Shown: positions 55,736 to 63,358 of the stretch, in pieces | Numbering within the stretch: the stretch's first letter is position 1 | Layout: every line of letters starts with the position of its first letter | Notes under the pieces: generated by a model | Database searches by the model: none | Told to the model about the DNA's origin: nothing | The model's input: only the letters and a program-made list of their open reading frames with translations | Position numbers and translations under genes: made by a program | NCBI RefSeq assembly: GCF_900105155.1 | Contig: NZ_LT629762.1 | Coordinates: 4,907,501 to 4,971,500, forward strand | Direction: 5' to 3' | DNA from: Pseudomonas prosekii | GTDB taxonomy: Bacteria > Pseudomonadota > Gammaproteobacteria > Pseudomonadales > Pseudomonadaceae | DNA: 64,000 bases

Positions 55736-56677
55736 TCAGATGCCGTGATAGGTCAGGCGGTTCTCCGACAGCGGCGGGTGTGTGTCCTTCCAGGTCTGCG
55801 CAAAACCCAGCGCCAGGTCGATTTCTTTTTGACTCATTTCCTTGCCGAGGTCGGCGAGAAAAACTGAGGCGCTGTTGTGGAGTTGGTATTCGGTCGCCGA
55901 GTTGACCACCAGCCAGATAAGGCCATAGCTGAACGGATAACTCTTCGCGTAGCCGTATTCGGGGTCACGCCCGTCGCTATCGTGGCCGAGGGCATAGCCG
56001 TATTTGAGGACACCGTAGAGGTCATTCAGCGCAGCGGTCTTTTCCAGCCATTCGCGTCGCAGCGACGGGAATTGCGTCACTTGCGGGCGGTTGGTGTACC
56101 AGTTCATGGCGAGCGGGAAGTTGGCCGCAGCGCCCATTTGCAGCAGCCGGTCTATCGCCTCTGATGGTGTCTGGCCGGTCGGGACCAGGCTGTTATCCCG
56201 GTCGTACTCCAGCGCCAGAATGTACAAGGCTTCCGGGAATTTCTTGCCTGCCGATTTCTTCAGCCAGGTGATGTCCTTGGTCAGCTCGTACATCTGCAGC
56301 ATGGCCTCGCCGTCACCCTGTGCGATGCGCGGCGGCAGCAGTTGCCGGGCTTTGTCCAGCGACGCACTGTCGCCCAGACGCAGCAGGGCGTAGACATCCT
56401 CTTGCGCGGCGGCCAGCCGATACCATTTTTTCGCGTCTTCGGTGATGGAACCCTGCTGGCGCCGCAGCACTTCAGCCAAAGCATATTGCGCCGCCCGGTC
56501 GCCGCCTGCGGCGGCAATGTTCAAGTAAGGCTCCGACGCCCGGAAGCTGCCGAGGTTGTAGAGTTCGAGGCCTTTGTTGCGGGCATTTTCCTGTAGCACG
56601 TTCAATTCGGCGATTAGCGCGGTCAGGCTTTTGAGCATATTGAAAAAAGCGGTCAAGTCATCTGTGTGCGGTTGCAT
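55736..56677 (-). CDS. Sel1-like repeat protein
   Basis: 313 residues from the ATG at 56677, no signal peptide or membrane segment. Helical repeats of the Sel1/TPR type are visible: [61 protein letters not shown] and IDRLLQMGAAANFPLAMNWY. Such proteins are protein-binding scaffolds and often accompany secretion or toxin-immunity genes. It lies 99 bp downstream of the hemopexin-like gene on the same strand and may be its partner. It interrupts the otherwise neighbouring dsbD and dsbR units. Confidence 0.85.
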   Translation of the reverse strand: MQPHTDDLTAFFNMLKSLTALIAELNVLQENARNKGLELYNLGSFRASEPYLNIAAAGGDRAAQYALAEVLRRQQGSITEDAKKWYRLAAAQEDVYALLRLGDSASLDKARQLLPPRIAQGDGEAMLQMYELTKDITWLKKSAGKKFPEALYILALEYDRDNSLVPTGQTPSEAIDRLLQMGAAANFPLAMNWYTNRPQVTQFPSLRREWLEKTAALNDLYGVLKYGYALGHDSDGRDPEYGYAKSYPFSYGLIWLVVNSATEYQLHNSASVFLADLGKEMSQKEIDLALGFAQTWKDTHPPLSENRLTYHGI

Positions 56678-56776
56678 GATCAATCCCTTCGTGTGAGTTG
56701 AGTAAGCTCCCATTCAGGGTATGGGCTGATGAAACGTCAGGTGCGGTACATATTTATCGCATTGCCAGCGGATTGC

Positions 56777-57478
56777 TCAGTTGCGCAATAAACCGGGCCA
56801 GGATACCTCGTCGACAATAATCGGCCCGGCTAACAGTCTGTTGGTCGGAATGTTGTAGCGCAGGTATTCATTGTTGGTCAGGAAAATATAGTAATGGCTG
56901 TAAGCAAATGTTCGATCATTTTGTACGGCGGTCATAATCCGGTCTTTATAAGGTGCCAGTCCTGGCCAGGTACTATCGTTGATAGGTTCATGCGTCAACT
57001 TATCGGTCACAAGGTTGAGCGATAAACTGTGGCCGTCGTTCATCAGGAAACGGAAAAAGCGCGGATTAGGCGACTTTTCCCACCAAGTGCCAGCAACGAT
57101 GCGGTCGAAGTAGGGCAGCAGCGTATGCCAGATGGATTGACTGACAGGATAGGAGTTGGTGGCGACGTCATCGTCCTGGTCATACCTGCAGACCATCGGA
57201 ATGCCGCCGTCATAATAGAAAAGCCACAAAATATCCGAATCAAAATCCAATGGGTGAGCGGGGTTGATGCCGGTGGTGGTAAATCCGAATCGCAAATCTT
57301 TCAGTTTTGAATGGACGGTGTTCCAGTTGCTCGAGCGGATAGCAGTTGGATAACCTTCAGGTACTTCGTTATCGGCAAGATTAAAACGCGAGTAGGTGTT
57401 GGTGTCTTTGAAAAAGAAATAGCAGCGATCTGCTCCCGAGCGCCAGTCAACGGCGACGACGTTATTTAAAGTTTGCAT
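56777..57478 (-). CDS. Hemopexin-like four-repeat protein
   Basis: 233 residues with no signal peptide. Four imperfect repeats of about 50 residues are each built around an aromatic 'blade' motif: CYFFFKDTNTYSRFNL with EGYPTAI; ILWLFYYDGGIPMVCRYD with SIWHTLLPYFDRI; FFRFLMNDGHSLSLNL with STWPGLAPYKDRI; YYIFLTNNEYLRYNI with VSWPGLLRN. Four such repeats make one complete hemopexin beta-propeller. The coding region is clearly AT-richer than its neighbours (23/60 and 24/60 GC in two lines counted by hand), indicating recent transfer. Bacterial proteins of this type include Photorhabdus photopexins; ligand and function are unknown here. Confidence 0.82.
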   Translation of the reverse strand: MQTLNNVVAVDWRSGADRCYFFFKDTNTYSRFNLADNEVPEGYPTAIRSSNWNTVHSKLKDLRFGFTTTGINPAHPLDFDSDILWLFYYDGGIPMVCRYDQDDDVATNSYPVSQSIWHTLLPYFDRIVAGTWWEKSPNPRFFRFLMNDGHSLSLNLVTDKLTHEPINDSTWPGLAPYKDRIMTAVQNDRTFAYSHYYIFLTNNEYLRYNIPTNRLLAGPIIVDEVSWPGLLRN

Positions 57479-57716
57479 GTTTGATCCTTGGAAAGTTACA
57501 GGGCGTGTACAGTTTTATTAATTTGATGTGCGGTTGAATGGCGAGACTATTGGGTTGTTTTACGAATTTATAGTTGCGATGTATTGAACTTTGTTTCTGG
57601 GTTCGCTGCTGTTGGTTGACAAGTGCTGGTGAAGTAAATTTGTTTGCGTTGCGCGTTTTTGCAGTTCAAGTCCGATGGATCGCAGCCGCCGGACACCGAT
57701 CAGTTGTGGCCCTGAC

Positions 57717-57733
57717 ATAATTGCGGCTTAATC
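57717..57733 (+). promoter_or_regulatory. Candidate DsbR box upstream of dsbR (ATAATT-N5-TTAATC)
   Basis: ATAATT-N5-TTAATC has the same N5 spacing as the perfect repeat ahead of dsbD, with four of six bases kept in the first half. It ends 43 bp upstream of the dsbR ATG, compatible with autoregulation. Confidence 0.45.
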
Positions 57734-57776
57734 CTTCTCTGTTTGACTCGCCTTTTTTTCGGCTCAGGGAGCTCCC

Positions 57777-58457
57777 ATGCACGTACTGGTTTGCGAAGAC
57801 GATGAGCTGATCGCCAGCGGCATCGTTGCCGGTCTCACCGCGCAAGGCTTGACCGTCGAGCACGTCGCTACCGCGTCGTCGGCGCGGGCGATGCTCAAGG
57901 TCGCGGAGTTCGATGTGATGGTGCTCGACCTGGGCCTGCCGGACGAAGACGGCCTCAAACTGCTGCAGCAACTGCGCCACAATGGCCTCGAGTTGCCGGT
58001 GCTGATCCTCACTGCGCGCGACTCGGTCACCGACCGCGTTGACGGTTTGCAGGCCGGCGCCGATGACTACCTGCTCAAACCGTTCGACCTGCGCGAACTC
58101 GCCGCGCGTCTGCACACGTTGCTGCGGCGCGTGGCCGGGCGCAGCGTCAACCTGATCGAACATGGCGCCCTGACTTACGACCCGAGCAGCCGAGAAACCC
58201 TGCTCGGCGGCAAGTCGATTGACCTGTCGCGCCGCGAGCAGGCGCTGCTGCAAGCGCTGTTGCACAACCGTGGCCGGGTGCTCTCGACCGAGCAGTTGAA
58301 GGACAGCGTCTACGGCTTCAATGACGAACTGGAAAGCAACGCGCTCAACGTGCATATCCATCACCTGCGACGCAAGCTCGGCAACGGCATCGTCGAAACG
58401 GTGCGCGGTCTGGGTTATCGCCTCGGGCCTGCGGATGGCGGAGATCAACCGAAGTGA
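57777..58457 (+). CDS. dsbR: OmpR-family response regulator DsbR
   Basis: 226 residues: receiver with LVCEDDELIASG, acceptor Asp in VMVLDLGLPDEDG and Lys in LLKPFDLREL, then a winged-helix DNA-binding domain (LSRREQALLQALLHNRGRVLS; NVHIHHLRRKLG; VRGLGYRL). In P. aeruginosa the homologous pair DsbR-DsbS is adjacent to and regulates dsbDEG; here the pair is in the same orientation but separated from dsbD by two accessory genes. The stop overlaps the kinase start. Naming rests on gene order and family. Confidence 0.85.
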   Translation: MHVLVCEDDELIASGIVAGLTAQGLTVEHVATASSARAMLKVAEFDVMVLDLGLPDEDGLKLLQQLRHNGLELPVLILTARDSVTDRVDGLQAGADDYLLKPFDLRELAARLHTLLRRVAGRSVNLIEHGALTYDPSSRETLLGGKSIDLSRREQALLQALLHNRGRVLSTEQLKDSVYGFNDELESNALNVHIHHLRRKLGNGIVETVRGLGYRLGPADGGDQPK

Positions 58458-59779
58458 TGAGCCTGCGTTTGCGTCTGAGCCTGACCCTCGGCGCCGCTTT
58501 TGCGCTGATCTGGGCGCTGGCAGCAGCCTGGATGCTCAGCGACCTGCGTAACCAGATGATGTTTTCCCTAGACCAGCGCCTGGTCGCCTCGGCACGCATG
58601 GTCGCCGGGCTGATGGAGCAATTGCCGAAGTTGCCGACCAAGGGCGAAGGCACGCATTTCAGCGCTGAACAATTGAACGTCCCAGGTGGCATGGCCTGTC
58701 AGGTCAGTTCCCTGCGTGGGGAAATCCTCGCGCGCAGCCACACCGATCCGCAACAAACCCTCGAAGCCGAGAAGATGGGTTTCCACGATCAGATCATCGA
58801 CGGCGCGCCGTGGCGCAGTTTCACTCTGGCGCGCGGCGATTTGCGCATCACCACGGCGGATCGGCAAATCGAGCGAGAAGCCCTGAACATGTCAATCCTG
58901 CTGGCCGCGTCGGTGCCGGTCGGCGTCGCATTGCTCGGTTGCCTGTGCCTGTTGTGGCTGGGCATCGGCCAAGGCTTGGCGCCGCTCAATCGCATGCGCG
59001 ACGCCCTGATGCGCCGCAGCGCCGATTCTCTTGAACCGTTGCAGATCCAGCCATTGCCCAGCGAATTGCAACCGTTGCTCGACACGCAGAATCAGTTGTT
59101 CCAGCGCATCGGCAAGACCATCGAGCGCGAGCGACGCCTGACCGGTGACGCCGCCCATGAACTGCGCAGCCCGCTGACCGCGATCAAAACTCACCTGCAA
59201 GTGGCGCGCATGACTGACGGCGCGGCGCGCGATCAATCGTTGGCGCGGGCCGAAGAGGGCGCCGACCGTTTGCACCGCACGCTGGAGCAATTGCTGTTGC
59301 TGGCGCGGGTCGAGGGCAGTTTGTCGTTTGATGACGGCGTGCAATGCAGCGCCGAGCAAGTGGCGAAACTGGCGATTCAGGATGCCGGCAGCGGCGATCG
59401 CCACCGTATCAAGTTTCAGTTGCCGAGCACGCTTTCCGCCGCGCCGGTGCAAATGCCGGCGGTGCTGTCGATTGCCGCGCTGCGCAATCTGCTCGACAAC
59501 GCTTTGCGCCATACGCCGGGCGACGGCGCCGTGGAGCTGAGCCTGGAAACCACCGGCAGCCATGTGCGGTTTGTGGTCCGCGACCATGGGGCAGGGATTG
59601 CTGAAGAAAATCTGCAGCACCTGACCCAACGTTTCTGGCGCGACGGCCAGAGCACCGGTTGCGGCTTGGGCCTGGCGATTGTGCAGGCGATTGTTCAGCG
59701 CTGTGCCTGCACGTTGCACTTCGACAGTCGCCCGGATGGCTTGCGCGTCGAACTGACCATGCCGTTGCAAGCGATCTGA
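58454..59779 (+). CDS. dsbS: Sensor histidine kinase DsbS
   Basis: 441 residues from the GTG at 58454 (an ATG follows at 58457). Two membrane helices (ALIWALAAAWML and ILLAASVPVGVALLGCLCLLWLG) bracket a small periplasmic sensor of about 120 residues, then HAMP-like, HisKA (GDAAHELRSPLTAIKTHLQ) and HATPase (NLLDNALRHTP; GCGLGLAIVQAI). The periplasmic part has a single cysteine, residue 82 by the GTG numbering, in GGMACQVSS. P. aeruginosa DsbS is reported to sense copper through a periplasmic cysteine; that this Cys is the equivalent is inference. Confidence 0.87.
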   Translation: MMSLRLRLSLTLGAAFALIWALAAAWMLSDLRNQMMFSLDQRLVASARMVAGLMEQLPKLPTKGEGTHFSAEQLNVPGGMACQVSSLRGEILARSHTDPQQTLEAEKMGFHDQIIDGAPWRSFTLARGDLRITTADRQIEREALNMSILLAASVPVGVALLGCLCLLWLGIGQGLAPLNRMRDALMRRSADSLEPLQIQPLPSELQPLLDTQNQLFQRIGKTIERERRLTGDAAHELRSPLTAIKTHLQVARMTDGAARDQSLARAEEGADRLHRTLEQLLLLARVEGSLSFDDGVQCSAEQVAKLAIQDAGSGDRHRIKFQLPSTLSAAPVQMPAVLSIAALRNLLDNALRHTPGDGAVELSLETTGSHVRFVVRDHGAGIAEENLQHLTQRFWRDGQSTGCGLGLAIVQAIVQRCACTLHFDSRPDGLRVELTMPLQAI

Positions 59780-59904
59780 CAAACACCGCACACCCCGCGA
59801 ATCCGGGTTGCACATCAAATGTAACTTCTCTCCATTGGCCATCCACGCGCTGTCGGGGCTATCTTTCCGGCAGCTTCGACTCAATGGATTGAGGGAACAG
59901 CGCC

Positions 59905-60390
59905 ATGGATGCATCTCTGCACATCTGCAAGGCAACACCGGCCGACGTCGGCATCATCAGCCGCATCGTCGAGCGTTCGATTCGCGTGGGTTGCGCGCCC
60001 GATCACCGCAACGATGCGCAAATCGTCGCCAACTGGACCCACAACAAAAGCGCCGAACACATCCAGAACTGGCTGGCCGACCAACGGTTGCGCCTGAGCG
60101 TCGCGGTACTTCAAGACAAACCAATCGGCGTTGGCATGGCGGCCAGCAGTGGCAAGATTGCCTTTTGTTATGTGCAGCCGGAAAGCTTTCGTCGCGGGGC
60201 CGGACAGGCGCTGATGCACGACCTCGAAGCCTGGCTGCGCCTTCAGGGCTTGCCTGCGGCACGCCTCAACAGCACCGCCACCAGTGAAGCGTTTTTTCGG
60301 CGCCTGGGTTATTGCGTCAGCGCGCAAACCTTCAATGTGGCGGGGCTGCACGCCATCCCAATGCTCAAGACATTGGCGCCGCCGTCTTAG
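59905..60390 (+). CDS. GNAT-family acetyltransferase
   Basis: 161 residues. GNAT features: LHICKATPADVGIISRIVERSI at the N terminus, AVLQDKPIGVGMAASS, the acetyl-CoA loop SFRRGAGQALMHDLEAWL and the late AFFRRLGYCVSA. Substrate unknown. It is the last gene before the pvdH promoter and is not itself preceded by a PvdS box, so I do not assign it to pyoverdine synthesis. Confidence 0.85.
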   Translation: MDASLHICKATPADVGIISRIVERSIRVGCAPDHRNDAQIVANWTHNKSAEHIQNWLADQRLRLSVAVLQDKPIGVGMAASSGKIAFCYVQPESFRRGAGQALMHDLEAWLRLQGLPAARLNSTATSEAFFRRLGYCVSAQTFNVAGLHAIPMLKTLAPPS

Positions 60391-60407
60391 AAAGCTGATC
60401 GCGGGTC

Positions 60408-60431
60408 TAAATCCTCAAGCCTCTGATGCGT
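60408..60431 (+). promoter_or_regulatory. PvdS-dependent promoter of pvdH
   Basis: TAAAT at 60408-60412 and CGT at 60429-60431 with exactly 16 bases between. It begins 17 bp after the acetyltransferase stop and ends 102 bp upstream of the pvdH ATG. Confidence 0.87.
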
Positions 60432-60533
60432 TTCCAGAACAGGAAAACCTGCAAGTGCGCCCCGTCACCGGAACGCGCGCCTGCCCGGTGTGCAGTTTTG
60501 GTCACTATTCACAGCGTATTGAGGGGTCGAGAG

Positions 60534-61946
60534 ATGTCAGTCGCTACCAGCCTTATCGAAGATCAGCCGGCCCGGGTTGCCCCGACGCCTGCCGAGACGC
60601 TTTACCAGTTCAACGAATCGCCATTGCTGGCTCGGCAAAACCAGCAGGAATCGAACGCTCGCAGCTACCCTCGACGGATTCCGCTGGCACTCAAACGCGC
60701 CAAGGGCATTTATGTCGAAGACGTCGAGGGCCGCCGTTTCATCGATTGCCTGGCGGGCGCCGGCACGCTGGCGTTGGGGCACAACCATGCGGTGGTGATC
60801 GAGGCGATCCAGCAAGTGCTCAGCGATGAACTGCCGCTGCACACCCTCGACCTGACCACCCCGGTCAAGGATCAATTCGTTCAGGACCTGTTCGGCCTGC
60901 TGCCGCCAGCCTTGGCCGCCGAGGCGAAAATCCAGTTCTGCGGACCGACCGGCACCGACGCCGTCGAAGCCGCGTTGAAACTGGTGCGCACCGCCACCGG
61001 ACGCAGCACGGTGTTGTCGTTCCAGGGCGGTTATCACGGCATGAGCCAGGGCGCATTGAGCCTGATGGGCAGCCTGGGGCCGAAAAAGCCGTTGGGCGCG
61101 TTGCTCAGCAGCGGCGTGCAGTTCATGCCCTATCCCTACGATTACCGTTGCCCGTTCGGCCTCGGTGGCGCGCAAGGGGTGCAGGTCAACCTCAATTACC
61201 TGGAAAACCTGCTCAACGATCCCGAGGCCGGCGTGCAATTGCCGGCGGCGGTGATCGTCGAAGTGGTGCAGGGCGAGGGCGGCGTGATTCCGGCGGACCT
61301 CGACTGGTTGCGCGGCTTGCGCCGTATCACCGAGCAGGCTGGCGTAGCGCTGATCGTCGATGAAATCCAGAGCGGCTTCGCCCGCACCGGCAAGATGTTT
61401 GCCTTCGAGCACGCCGGGATCATTCCTGATGTCGTGGTGCTGTCCAAAGCCATCGGCGGCAGTTTGCCGCTGGCGGTGGTGGTTTATCGCGACTGGCTCG
61501 ACACTTGGCTGCCGGGCGCACACGCCGGCACGTTCCGTGGCAATCAGATGGCCATGGCTGCCGGTTCGGCGGTGATGCGTTACCTCAAGGACAACAACGT
61601 CTGCGAACACGCCGCCGCCATGGGTGAACGCTTGAGCGAACACCTGCGCATCCTGCAGCGCGACTTCCCGCAATTGGGCGACATTCGTGGTCGCGGTTTG
61701 ATGCTCGGCGTCGAGTTGGTCGACCCGACCGGCGCGCCCGATGTGCAGGGTCATCCGCCAGCGTTCGGCCGTCTGGCGCCGCTGGTGCAGCGTGAATGCC
61801 TGAAGCGTGGCTTGATCCTCGAACTCGGCGGCCGGCATGGCGCGGTGGTGCGGTTCCTGCCGCCGCTGGTGATTACCGCTGCTGAAATCGACCGCGTCGC
61901 CGAGATATTCGGCCGTGCCTTGGTCGCAGCGACCGCCGGCCTGTAA
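60534..61946 (+). CDS. pvdH: L-2,4-diaminobutyrate:2-oxoglutarate aminotransferase PvdH
   Basis: 470 residues, the length of P. aeruginosa PvdH. Class III PLP aminotransferase: [48 protein letters not shown] and the PLP lysine in [12 protein letters not shown]. It makes L-2,4-diaminobutyrate from aspartate semialdehyde, the residue loaded by the third module of PvdL. The ATG at 60534 is preceded by GAGGGG. A perfect PvdS box lies upstream, and a second one for mbtH overlaps its stop codon. Confidence 0.94.
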   Translation: MSVATSLIEDQPARVAPTPAETLYQFNESPLLARQNQQESNARSYPRRIPLALKRAKGIYVEDVEGRRFIDCLAGAGTLALGHNHAVVIEAIQQVLSDELPLHTLDLTTPVKDQFVQDLFGLLPPALAAEAKIQFCGPTGTDAVEAALKLVRTATGRSTVLSFQGGYHGMSQGALSLMGSLGPKKPLGALLSSGVQFMPYPYDYRCPFGLGGAQGVQVNLNYLENLLNDPEAGVQLPAAVIVEVVQGEGGVIPADLDWLRGLRRITEQAGVALIVDEIQSGFARTGKMFAFEHAGIIPDVVVLSKAIGGSLPLAVVVYRDWLDTWLPGAHAGTFRGNQMAMAAGSAVMRYLKDNNVCEHAAAMGERLSEHLRILQRDFPQLGDIRGRGLMLGVELVDPTGAPDVQGHPPAFGRLAPLVQRECLKRGLILELGGRHGAVVRFLPPLVITAAEIDRVAEIFGRALVAATAGL

Positions 61947-61967
61947 ATTTTCCGATGGCCTGAACGT
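61944..61967 (+). promoter_or_regulatory. PvdS-dependent promoter of mbtH, overlapping the pvdH stop
   Basis: TAAAT (61944-61948)-N16-CGT (61965-61967), a perfect box. The first three bases of TAAAT are the pvdH stop codon TAA. It is 61 bp upstream of the mbtH ATG. Confidence 0.82.
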
Positions 61968-62028
61968 TCTTTCTACATACCGGCTGCGCATGCCGCGCAG
62001 CCCACCCCTACAGCGATGGAGACACACC

Positions 62029-62256
62029 ATGACGTCAGTATTCGACCGCGAGGACATCCTTTTTCAGGTCGTGGTCAACCATGAAGAGCAGTACTCGATC
62101 TGGCCCGACTACAAAGCCGTGCCACAAGGCTGGCGCACCGTGGGCAAGAGTGGTCTGAAAAAGGAGTGCCTGGCTTACATCGAAGAAACCTGGACCGACA
62201 TGCGCCCGCTGAGCTTGCGCCAGAAGATGGACGAGCAAGCGGCTTTGACTCACTAA
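62029..62256 (+). CDS. MbtH-like protein of the pyoverdine cluster
   Basis: 75 residues, complete MbtH family: [24 protein letters not shown] and [22 protein letters not shown] residues, with the invariant SIWP and W..D.RP motifs. MbtH-like proteins bind and activate NRPS adenylation domains, here those of PvdL and its partners. The ATG at 62029 is preceded by GGAG. It has its own PvdS promoter and an intrinsic terminator downstream, so it can be expressed with or apart from pvdH. Confidence 0.94.
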   Translation: MTSVFDREDILFQVVVNHEEQYSIWPDYKAVPQGWRTVGKSGLKKECLAYIEETWTDMRPLSLRQKMDEQAALTH

Positions 62257-62270
62257 AGTCACCGCGTAAA

Positions 62271-62308
62271 AAAAAGCCCGTTGAACCGGTAAGGTCAGCG
62301 GGCTTTTT
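62271..62308 (+). terminator. Intrinsic terminator after mbtH
   Basis: AAAAAGCCCG and CGGGCTTTTT pair around an 18-base loop, ending in a T tract, 15 bp after the mbtH stop. Confidence 0.88.
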
Positions 62309-62341
62309 CGAGTCTGGGATTTGTGTCGTCTGTCAGGCAGT

Positions 62342-62431
62342 CTTCGCGGGCAAGCCTCGCTCCTGCAGGAGATTGCGGTAGCCCTGTGGGAGATTGCGGT
62401 TCCCCTGTGGGAGCGAGGCTTGCCCGCGAAG
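62342..62431. repeat. REPIN with internal tandem duplication
   Basis: Outer inverted arms CTTCGCGGGCAAGCCTCGCT and complement. The centre contains a 21-bp tandem pair, GGAGATTGCGGT(AG/TC)CCCTGTG, at 62368-62388 and 62389-62409. It lies between convergent mbtH and fpvF. Confidence 0.9.
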
Positions 62432-62455
62432 AACGATAACGCGGACTATCTGACG

Positions 62456-63358
62456 TTACGCCCCACTCAACCCTTTAATCACCGAATCCACATTCCCTTC
62501 CAACTCGGCTACCGGGTCCGCCGCATCGGTGCTCAGCACCACCAATCGGCTACCCGATTCGGTAATGACCGCTTTCACCGCGTCCGACGGCTGACGATGA
62601 TGCAGCACCACCGCGACGTCGTTGTCCTTGAGCGTTGCACCGAGTTGCCGCAGATCTTCCGGCGTCCACTCGGCATCCGGCCGCGCATCGACGCCGACCA
62701 GTTCCAGATTGAGGCCGCCGATCAGGTAACCGAAATGGTCGCTGAGGCTCATCACCGTCAGGTTGTCGGCACTCGCCAGGCGCGCTTCGCTGTCGGCGCT
62801 GAGCTTGAGCAGGCGCTGTTTCAACGCCGCCAGATTCGCTTCGATTTTCGGCTTGGCGGTGGGCGCCAAACGCACCAGGTCGGCGGCCATCACGTCCGCC
62901 ATGCGCCCCATGTTGTTGCTGGAAAACCACGGTTGACTGTTCAGGCCATCGACCTTGTTGCCCGGTTGCACGGCGATGCCGGGCAGGGCGCCGTCGACCG
63001 GGCGCGCGGCGTCGACTTCGACGATGCGGATATTGCTGCGGCGGGCAATCGGGTACAGCGGATCATCCGACCACAAGGAGCGCAGGCCGATCACCGCATC
63101 GGCGTCGGTCGCCAGTTTTGCCAGCGCCGGCGCGCCACGTCCGGTGAAGTAAGCGGTCTGGCGGCTGCCCGGCAAGTTGCCCGGCGCCGCACGTTCGAGG
63201 CTGACATCGGTGCCCTTGAGCAACACTTCGCCCAAGCCGTAAGTGATCGGCAACGACGCCAGCACGCGCAATGGCTTGGCGGCGTCCGCTGCAAAGGAGG
63301 TGTTGACCAGCCCGCACAGAGCGACGGCGAGGGTCAGTTGACGCAAATTGAAAGACAT
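62456..63358 (-). CDS. fpvF: Periplasmic binding protein FpvF (zinc/manganese-type family)
   Basis: 300 residues: signal peptide (LTLAVALCGLVNTSFAAD), N-lobe VLASLPITYGLGEVLLKGT, DADAVIGLRSLWSDD, long helix KPKIEANLAALKQRLLKLS, C-lobe MSLSDHFGYLIGGL and VVLHHRQPSDAV. It belongs to the cluster A-I (TroA/ZnuA) family but has few His residues at the usual metal site. In P. aeruginosa fpvCDEF encodes an ABC system for iron release from ferripyoverdine in the periplasm, and fpvF follows the permease fpvE, as here. The stop of fpvE abuts its ATG. Confidence 0.82.
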   Translation of the reverse strand: MSFNLRQLTLAVALCGLVNTSFAADAAKPLRVLASLPITYGLGEVLLKGTDVSLERAAPGNLPGSRQTAYFTGRGAPALAKLATDADAVIGLRSLWSDDPLYPIARRSNIRIVEVDAARPVDGALPGIAVQPGNKVDGLNSQPWFSSNNMGRMADVMAADLVRLAPTAKPKIEANLAALKQRLLKLSADSEARLASADNLTVMSLSDHFGYLIGGLNLELVGVDARPDAEWTPEDLRQLGATLKDNDVAVVLHHRQPSDAVKAVITESGSRLVVLSTDAADPVAELEGNVDSVIKGLSGA

